10,987 nucleotides of DNA, taken from assembly GCA_028687415.1 (NCBI GenBank), contig JAQUAC010000052.1, positions 1-10,987 of the forward strand. The letters run 5' to 3'. A program made the position numbers and the translations under genes. The DNA is from Acidocella sp. (GTDB taxonomy: Bacteria > Pseudomonadota > Alphaproteobacteria > Acetobacterales > Acetobacteraceae). Under the pieces are notes generated by a model, which searched no databases, had not been told where the DNA came from, and saw only the letters and a program-made list of their open reading frames with translations. This document shows positions 6,635 through 10,987 of this stretch, piece after piece; position 1 is the stretch's first letter; every line of letters starts with the position of its first letter.

Positions 6635-7666
6635 ATGACCGCCACCATGCGCGCCCATGTCATCCACGCCCACGGCCAGCGCCCCAGGCTGCAAGCCGTG
6701 GCCATCCCCACGCCGGGGCCCGGCGAGGTGCTCATCCGCGTCACCGCCTGCGGTGTCTGCCATTCGGACATCCACGCCGTTGACGGCGACTGGGCCCCAC
6801 CTTCCATCGTGCCGCTGATCCCGGGCCATGAGGTCACCGGCCATGTGGTGGCGCATGGGCCGGGTGTGGCGGCACCGGCTATCGGCACCGCCGTGGGCGT
6901 GGCCTGGCTCGCCGGGGCGTGCGGCCATTGCGAGTTCTGCCTGAACGGCATGGAGACCATCTGCCTGGCCGCCGAGGCCACCGGCTACACGCGGGACGGC
7001 GGCTACGCCGAATACGTCACCGCCCGTGCCGACTTCCTCGCCACCATCCCCGACGGCGCGGACCTCGTGCGCCTTGCCCCTGTGCTGTGCGCCGGCGTCA
7101 CCACCTATCGGGGCCTGAAGCACGCCCATGCGCGGCCCGGACAGTTCGTCGGCATCGTCGGTGTCGGCGGGCTGGGGCATATCGCCATTCAGTATGCCAA
7201 GGCCATGGGCTTCCGCCCGGTGGCGGTGGATGTGGACCCTGCCAAACTGGAACTGGCCCGCCGCGTCGGCGCGGAATTCGCCTTCCACGCCGTGGAGGAC
7301 GGCACCACGGCGGTGCTGGAGGCCACGGGTGGCGGCTGCCACGCCGTGCTCGTCACCGCCACCGCCCCCCGCGCCTTTGAGCAGGCGGTGGACATGACCC
7401 GCGCCGCCGGCACCACCGTGTTCATCGGCATTCCGCCCACGGCCAACGACCTCGTGCGCCTCTCCATCATCGGGCTGGTGAACGGCGAGAAGGTGATCCG
7501 CGGCTCCAATGTCGGCACCAGGCTGGATTTGCAGGAGGCGGTGGATTTCGCCGCGCGTAACCTGGTGGTGCCGGAGATCGAGACTGTAGCCTTTGAGAAC
7601 GCGGCCCTGGCGCTGGACCGCCTGCGCGGCGGCGCGGTGGCGGGACGGTTGGTGCTGACATTCTAA
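6635..7666 (+). CDS. Zinc-dependent alcohol dehydrogenase, AdhP-like MDR family
   Basis: This is a 343-residue soluble medium-chain dehydrogenase that interconverts alcohols and aldehydes with NAD(H). Catalytic zinc ligands are Cys42 (CGVCHSD), His65 with Glu66 (PGHE) and Cys152 (LCAGVTTY). Structural zinc ligands are Cys96, 99, 102 and 110 in ACGHCEFCLNGMETIC. The nucleotide-binding motif is GVGGLGH (176-182), and Asp199 at the end of the second strand favours NAD over NADP. Length and motif order match AdhP/AdhA-type ethanol dehydrogenases (about 335-345 residues), and the C-terminus ends in the usual GRLVLTF. ATG at 6635 is preceded by GGAG (6624-6627) with 7-nt spacing; a second ATG at 6647 is possible. 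The frame is open far upstream, but that part is antisense to the flavoprotein gene and not protein-like. It diverges from the flavoprotein operon and is followed by an Lrp-type regulator that may control it. Its substrate range is not readable. Confidence 0.95.
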   Translation: MTATMRAHVIHAHGQRPRLQAVAIPTPGPGEVLIRVTACGVCHSDIHAVDGDWAPPSIVPLIPGHEVTGHVVAHGPGVAAPAIGTAVGVAWLAGACGHCEFCLNGMETICLAAEATGYTRDGGYAEYVTARADFLATIPDGADLVRLAPVLCAGVTTYRGLKHAHARPGQFVGIVGVGGLGHIAIQYAKAMGFRPVAVDVDPAKLELARRVGAEFAFHAVEDGTTAVLEATGGGCHAVLVTATAPRAFEQAVDMTRAAGTTVFIGIPPTANDLVRLSIIGLVNGEKVIRGSNVGTRLDLQEAVDFAARNLVVPEIETVAFENAALALDRLRGGAVAGRLVLTF

Positions 7667-7670
7667 ATAC

Positions 7671-7726
7671 CCCATAGCCAAAACCCCCCGCGCAATTATA
7701 TTGCGCGGGACGACAAGGCTTATGGG
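7671..7726. repeat. Nested inverted repeat spanning the adh-lrp intergenic gap
   Basis: The outer arms are CCCATAGCC (7671-7679) and GGCTTATGGG (7717-7726), which pair with one bulged T (7720). They enclose 7-nt flanks and the perfect inner palindrome. Together they take up almost the entire 65-bp gap between adh and the Lrp-type gene. The right outer arm contains GGG of the only Shine-Dalgarno-like tract (GGGA, 7724-7727) before the ATG at 7732. Folding of the mRNA could therefore hide the ribosome site. Confidence 0.5.
7687..7709. promoter_or_regulatory. Perfect palindrome upstream of the Lrp-type gene (operator and/or adh terminator)
   Basis: CCCGCGCAA (7687-7695) and TTGCGCGGG (7701-7709) are perfect inverted repeats around TTATA. 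The central GCGCAATTATATTGCGC has the AT-rich-core, GC-flanked layout expected of Lrp/AsnC-family sites, and it lies 22 bp before that family's gene, so autoregulation is plausible. As RNA it is a 9-bp stem with a 5-nt loop, 20 nt after the adh stop, but no U-tract follows. It could act as operator, terminator or both. Confidence 0.55.
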
Positions 7727-7731
7727 ATAGA

Positions 7732-8223
7732 ATGCAAACTGAGACTGAAGCGCTGAGCCTCGACGAGATCGACCGCAAGATCATCGCCGAGCTGCAAAAC
7801 GATGGCCGCATGACCAATGTGGAGCTGGCGCGGCGCGCGGGCATCTCGCCGCCGCCCTGCTTGCGCCGCGTGCGCCGGCTGGAGGAGGCCGGGTACATAC
7901 AGGGCTATCACGCGCAGACTGACGCGCAGAAACTCGGCTGGCAGATCTCGTTCTTCGTCATCGTCGGGCTGGAGAGCCAGAAACAGAGCGTGCTGGAAGC
8001 GTTCGAGCAGCTTGTGGCCACATGGCCGGAGGTGCGGGAGTGCCACATGATCCGCGGTGGCGGGGATTTTCTGCTCAAACTGATGGCGCGCGATGCCGCA
8101 CATGAGAACCAGCTCACCGCCCGGCTGACCAACGCCTCCAGCGTGGCGAAAGTGCAGACGCTACAAACCATCCGCACCAGCCGGGCCGTGCCGGGTGTGC
8201 CCATGGACCGGCTGAATGGCTGA
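7732..8223 (+). CDS. Lrp/AsnC family transcriptional regulator
   Basis: This is a 163-residue DNA-binding regulator. Residues about 10-58 form the AsnC-type helix-turn-helix: LDEIDRKIIAELQNDGR, then NVELARRAGISPPPCLRRV as the recognition helix region, then RRLEEAGYI. Residues about 68-150 form the RAM (ligand-binding and oligomerisation) domain, with IVGLESQKQ and the conserved CHMIRGGGDFLLKL stretch. Family members respond to amino acids or related metabolites and assemble as dimers to octamers. The ATG at 7732 is the only sensible start; its ribosome site is weak (GGGA, 4 nt upstream) and lies in the palindromic region. It follows adh by 65 bp and overlaps the CtaG-like gene by 8 nt. Likely targets are itself and the adjacent adh; this is inference. 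Confidence 0.93.
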   Translation: MQTETEALSLDEIDRKIIAELQNDGRMTNVELARRAGISPPPCLRRVRRLEEAGYIQGYHAQTDAQKLGWQISFFVIVGLESQKQSVLEAFEQLVATWPEVRECHMIRGGGDFLLKLMARDAAHENQLTARLTNASSVAKVQTLQTIRTSRAVPGVPMDRLNG

Positions 8224-9127
8224 ACTGTTCCTCCTGCTCCTGGCCGTGGCGATGGACATCGCCTGCCGGGCGTGGCCGGCGCATCTGCCATTTTTGCTTC
8301 CCTTCGTGTTCAACGCCCCGGTGTTCCTGGGAAGCTGGCTGGCGCTGCTGTGGTATCTGCGCGGGCTGCGGCACGCGGCGGCAAAGCCCGGATGGGTACG
8401 GCGGGCGTTCTTCCTCTCCGGGCTAGCGGGCATTTATTTCGTGCTGCAAACGCATTTCGAATACGCGGCGCAGCACATGTTCTTACTCAACCGCATCCAG
8501 GCGGTTGTGCTGGGCATGGGCGCACCGTTCTGCATCGCCATCGGCTGGCCAAGCGAGGTTCTGGCGGCGGGCATGCCGGGCTGGGCAGTGCGGGGCGCCA
8601 AAGCCGCCTGGGCGCGCCTGCGCTGGCTTAGCCACCCGCTGCTGGCGGCACCCATCTTCATCGCCACCACCGATATCTGGCTGATCCCGCCCATACATTT
8701 CGCGGCCATGCTCAGCCCGGCGCTCTACGCGGTGATGAACCTCTCCTGCCTCGCGGGCGGGCTGCTGTTCTGGCTGATGGTGCTGGACCCGAGGCCGAAG
8801 CCGCCCTGCCGATTCTCCTACCTCACCCGCGCCGCCACCGGGTTTCTGGTGATGTTCCCGCAAGTGGCGGTCGGCGCCTACATCGCGCTGAGCAATCAGG
8901 ATTTGTATTCGTTCTACACGCTATGCGGGCGGCTCTACCCCGCCATTTCCCCGGCCTACGACCAGATGCTGGGCGGTTTGATCCAGTGGATTCCACCGGG
9001 AATGATGAACACAGCGGCGCTGATCATCGGGTTGAACTCACTGCGCCTGGCCGAAGCCGAAGCCGACAAGCATTTTGTGCCACCGCCAGGAGCGAAGGTT
9101 TACGAGGCGAAGTGGACCGGGCGGTAA
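8216..9127 (+). CDS. CtaG-like cytochrome c oxidase assembly membrane protein
   Basis: This 303-residue integral inner-membrane protein has about seven to eight hydrophobic segments, near residues 3-17, 27-48, 64-78, 94-111, 142-157, 165-190, 208-225 and 252-275. The pattern fits the caa3_CtaG family, which helps mature haem-copper oxidases, probably by handling copper. Family-like marks are His80 and QHM (86-88) before a segment ending GMGAP, GGLLFWLMVLDP (181-192) and DQMLGGLIQWIPPGMM (249-264). His80 and His87 are candidate metal ligands. It starts with ATG at 8216, inside the end of the Lrp-type gene (8-nt overlap), without a strong ribosome site, which suggests translational coupling. 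No oxidase structural genes are nearby, so its partner oxidase is elsewhere. The family call rests on motifs recalled from memory; an unrelated polytopic protein is less likely. Confidence 0.72.
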   Translation: MAELFLLLLAVAMDIACRAWPAHLPFLLPFVFNAPVFLGSWLALLWYLRGLRHAAAKPGWVRRAFFLSGLAGIYFVLQTHFEYAAQHMFLLNRIQAVVLGMGAPFCIAIGWPSEVLAAGMPGWAVRGAKAAWARLRWLSHPLLAAPIFIATTDIWLIPPIHFAAMLSPALYAVMNLSCLAGGLLFWLMVLDPRPKPPCRFSYLTRAATGFLVMFPQVAVGAYIALSNQDLYSFYTLCGRLYPAISPAYDQMLGGLIQWIPPGMMNTAALIIGLNSLRLAEAEADKHFVPPPGAKVYEAKWTGR

Positions 9128-9144
9128 GGTCGCTTTAGCAGCCC

Positions 9145-9202
9145 AAACAAAAAACCGCGCCTCCACCCCACTCCCGTCTACCGGGTTGGAGCTTAAGCGC
9201 GG
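9145..9202 (-). terminator. Intrinsic terminator for ndk (distal hairpin plus T-tract)
   Basis: CCGCGC (9155-9160) pairs with GCGCGG (9197-9202). Inside that, CTCCA (9161-9165) pairs with TGGAG (9187-9191) and CCC (9166-9168) with GGG (9183-9185), leaving cttaa (9192-9196) and T9186 bulged. Read on the minus strand, the stem is followed at once by TTTTTT and then GTTT (9154-9145), the classic terminator tail for transcription leaving ndk. It also lies just after the CtaG-like stop (9127) on the plus strand, where no T-tract follows. Confidence 0.6.
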
Positions 9203-9231
9203 CTTCATATTCAGGCGCAAAAGTTTTTGGT

Positions 9232-9253
9232 GCCGCTTTTTTCAAAAAGCGGC
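9232..9253. terminator. Perfect 10-bp hairpin immediately downstream of ndk
   Basis: GCCGCTTTTT (9232-9241) and AAAAAGCGGC (9244-9253) are perfect inverted repeats with only TC between them; in practice a few inner A-T pairs would open as the loop. It starts 11 nt past the ndk stop on the minus strand. It is symmetric and could act in both directions for the convergent CtaG-like and ndk genes. A run of A and T (AAAAGTTTTT, 9219-9228) lies on the far side from ndk. Confidence 0.6.
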
Positions 9254-9264
9254 CACTTCAAACC

Positions 9265-9687
9265 TTAGGCGACGATCTCAATCTCAGCAAAGAAGAACGA
9301 AATCTCCTGGGCGGCGGCTTCCGGGCTGTCGGAACCATGCACGGAGTTCGCCTCGATGGACTCAGCGAATTCGGCGCGGATGGTGCCGGCGGCGGCATTG
9401 GCCGGGTTGGTGGCGCCCATGATGTCGCGGTTCGCCTGGATGGCGTTCTCGCCCACCAGCACCTGCGCCACCACCGGGCCGGAGATCATGAAGGACACCA
9501 GATCGCCGAAGAACGGACGAGCGGAATGCACGGCATAGAACGCCTCGGCCTGGGCCTGGGTCAGCTGCAGACGCTTGGTGGCGGCGATCATCAGGCCGGC
9601 ATCCTCGAACTTGGCATTGATCTTGCCGGTGAGGTTACGGCGGGTCGCGTCGGGCTTGATGATGGAAAGGGTGCGTTCAAGTGCCAT
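9265..9687 (-). CDS. ndk: Nucleoside diphosphate kinase
   Basis: This 140-residue cytoplasmic enzyme passes the gamma-phosphate of a nucleoside triphosphate, usually ATP, to other nucleoside diphosphates, balancing the NTP and dNTP pools. The sequence begins MALERTLSIIKPDATRR, with nucleotide-site Lys11. It also has Tyr51 (AFYAVH), Arg87, Arg104, Asn114 and the phosphorylated His117 in NSVHGSDS. Length and ending are those of a complete bacterial Ndk. The ATG at 9687 matches the universal start of the family; the frame continues open upstream to 9969, but that part is antisense to the ABC-F gene. GAAGG lies about 11 nt upstream, a longish spacing. It is transcribed away from the ABC-F gene across a 91-bp divergent gap and is followed by two hairpins. 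Confidence 0.98.
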   Translation of the reverse strand: MALERTLSIIKPDATRRNLTGKINAKFEDAGLMIAATKRLQLTQAQAEAFYAVHSARPFFGDLVSFMISGPVVAQVLVGENAIQANRDIMGATNPANAAAGTIRAEFAESIEANSVHGSDSPEAAAQEISFFFAEIEIVA

Positions 9688-9739
9688 GGTGGTTTCTGCC
9701 TTCGTGTGAATGTTGCCGGGCCAATAGCGGGGCCAAGCG

Positions 9740-9752
9740 GGGTTCGCAACCC
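9740..9752. repeat. Small palindrome in the ndk/ABC-F divergent gap
   Basis: GGGTT-CGC-AACCC is a perfect 5-bp inverted repeat in the 91-bp gap between the divergent ndk and ABC-F genes. Just before it, GGGCCAA occurs twice (near 9718 and 9730), the two copies separated by a few bases. I see no clear promoter hexamers here. It may be a minor regulatory site or chance in GC-rich DNA. Confidence 0.25.
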
Positions 9753-9778
9753 TGGCGGAGCACTGTAGAGCAGGGGGC

Positions 9779-10987
9779 ATGAGCGTATTAAGTCTGGAAG
9801 ACCTCTCCTTCAGCATTGCCGGGCGGCAATTGCTGGACCACGCCACCCTGATGGTGGACCCTGGCCGGCGGATCGGGCTGATCGGCCGCAACGGCGCCGG
9901 CAAGTCCACGCTGCTGAAACTCATCGCGGGCGTGCTGAAGCCGGATGGCGGCAGCATCCGCCTCGGCAACCGGGTGCGGCTGGGTTACGTGGCGCAGGAG
10001 GCCCCTGGCGGGTCCATCACCCCGCTGGAAGTGGTGCTGGCCGCCGATACCGAGCGCGCCACGTTGCTGGCCGCCGCCGACAGCCCAGACACCCCGCATG
10101 ACCAGCTCGCGGAAATCCATGACCGTTTGCTGACAATCGAGGCCGACGCCGCCCCCGCCCGTGCCGCCGCCATCCTGGCCGGGCTGGGCTTCAACGAGGA
10201 ATGGCAGGCCCGCCCCATGGGCTCCTATTCCGGCGGCTGGCGCATGCGCGTGGCGCTGGCCGCGGTGCTGTTCTCGCAACCTGACCTGCTGCTGCTGGAT
10301 GAGCCGACCAACCATCTGGACCTCGAAGCCACGCTCTGGCTCGAAGGCTATTTGCAGAAATTCCCCGGCGCCATCCTGCTCGTCAGCCATGACCGGCAGT
10401 TGCTGGACCGCGCGGTGGAAGCCATCGCGCATCTGGATAACGGCAAACTCAGCCTCACCCCCGGCGGCTTCGCGGAGTTCATCCGCATCAAGACCGAGCG
10501 CGCCATGCAGCAAGCCCGCGCGGCGGAGAAATCCGCCGAGATGCGCGCCCACATGCAGAAATTCGTGGACCGCTTCCGCGCCAAGGCCAGCAAGGCAAGG
10601 CAGGCGCAGAGCCGCATCAAGGCGCTGGAGCGCATGCCGCAGATCGAGGCCGTGGTGGAGGACCGCGCCACGCAATTCTCCTTCCCCTCGCCCGAGGAAC
10701 TGCCGCCCCCCATGCTGCAGCTGGACAATGTGGATATCGGCTATGACGGCAAGCCCATCCTCACCGGGGTCTCCCTCCGGCTGGACATGGAGGACCGCAT
10801 CGCCCTGCTCGGCCAGAACGGCAACGGCAAATCCACCCTGGCCAAGCTGCTGGCAGGAAGACTGGAACCGCTGCGCGGGCGGCAATTCCGCACCAAGGGC
10901 CTGCGCGTGGGCTATTTCGCTCAGCACCAGGAAGATGATCTGGTGATGACGGACACGCCTTACGACCATCTGGCCCGCGCTTTGCCG
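9779..10987 (+). CDS. ABC-F family ATPase, YheS type (3' end outside window)
   Basis: This is a soluble tandem ABC protein of the ribosome-associated ABC-F family; 403 residues are visible and the frame runs off the right edge. The first ATPase domain has Walker A GRNGAGKST (36-44), signature YSGGWRMR (about 150-157), Walker B LLLLDEPTNHLDL (near 170-180) and the H-loop VSHDRQLLD. Next comes the charged interdomain linker (about 244-282) with FVDRFRAKASKARQAQSRI. The second domain has Walker A GQNGNGKST (345-353) and the GYFAQHQ stretch near the edge. Linker wording and the FSFPSPEELP stretch follow E. coli YheS rather than EttA or Uup. No membrane segments are present, so it is not a transporter. 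Members act at the ribosomal E site to relieve stalled translation; the exact role of YheS types is little known. ATG at 9779 begins right before the first strand; AGAG (9767-9770) is a modest ribosome site 8 nt upstream. Confidence 0.95.
   Translation, partial: MSVLSLEDLSFSIAGRQLLDHATLMVDPGRRIGLIGRNGAGKSTLLKLIAGVLKPDGGSIRLGNRVRLGYVAQEAPGGSITPLEVVLAADTERATLLAAADSPDTPHDQLAEIHDRLLTIEADAAPARAAAILAGLGFNEEWQARPMGSYSGGWRMRVALAAVLFSQPDLLLLDEPTNHLDLEATLWLEGYLQKFPGAILLVSHDRQLLDRAVEAIAHLDNGKLSLTPGGFAEFIRIKTERAMQQARAAEKSAEMRAHMQKFVDRFRAKASKARQAQSRIKALERMPQIEAVVEDRATQFSFPSPEELPPPMLQLDNVDIGYDGKPILTGVSLRLDMEDRIALLGQNGNGKSTLAKLLAGRLEPLRGRQFRTKGLRVGYFAQHQEDDLVMTDTPYDHLARALP

Noticed and set aside
9688..9969. 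N-terminal extension of ndk up to 9969
   Set aside because: The extension lies antisense to the ABC-F gene and the divergent gap, and ndk orthologues start at the MALERTLSIIKP motif encoded from 9687.
9788..10969. 393-codon minus-strand open frame opposite the ABC-F gene
   Set aside because: The plus frame carries Walker A, signature, Walker B and linker motifs in order; the minus frame shows no recognisable domain and is a shadow.
1..10987. Defence system, phage, transposon or CRISPR content
   Set aside because: Every recognisable gene is metabolic, transport, regulatory or translation-related; there are no integrase, transposase, nuclease or repeat-spacer signatures.

Overview
The window is GC-rich bacterial chromosome with dense, ATG/GTG-started genes and several translationally overlapping pairs. 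Gene content and protein flavour suggest an alphaproteobacterium, quite possibly Acetobacteraceae or another Rhodospirillales member. The clues are a YheS-type ABC-F gene divergent from ndk, a PotA-type importer ATPase, and a CtaG-like oxidase assembly protein. The taxonomic placement is inference only. I see no tRNA or rRNA gene, CRISPR array, insertion sequence or phage gene.

Left part (1-2600): the 5' portion of a PotA/FbpC-type ABC importer ATPase runs leftwards out of the window. Facing away from it is an aldehyde dehydrogenase gene. The intergenic region holds a 16-bp imperfect inverted repeat over the likely -35 region of the dehydrogenase promoter. The dehydrogenase gene converges on the next operon, and a perfect 10-bp GC hairpin separates them.

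Centre (2603-6541, minus strand): a tight three-gene operon with 8-nt and 4-nt overlaps. In order of transcription it encodes a GlpA-like flavoprotein with a C-terminal BFD-type [2Fe-2S] domain, a second two-dinucleotide flavoprotein with an unassigned C-terminal domain, and a glycerol-kinase-like FGGY kinase. It looks like a kinase plus heteromeric dehydrogenase module for glycerol or another small polyol. It has no GlpC in view, and the kinase lacks the substrate-contacting Arg of true glycerol kinases. The importer ATPase and aldehyde dehydrogenase may belong to the same catabolic locus. This is the most interesting part of the window.

Right part (6635-9127, plus strand): a zinc-dependent AdhP-like alcohol dehydrogenase, then a nested palindrome, an Lrp/AsnC-family regulator, and a CtaG-like membrane protein whose start overlaps the regulator's end by 8 nt.

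Far right (9128-10987): two hairpins lie downstream of ndk, which is on the minus strand. A YheS-type ABC-F ATPase gene diverges from ndk and runs off the right edge. These last genes look like ordinary housekeeping genes.
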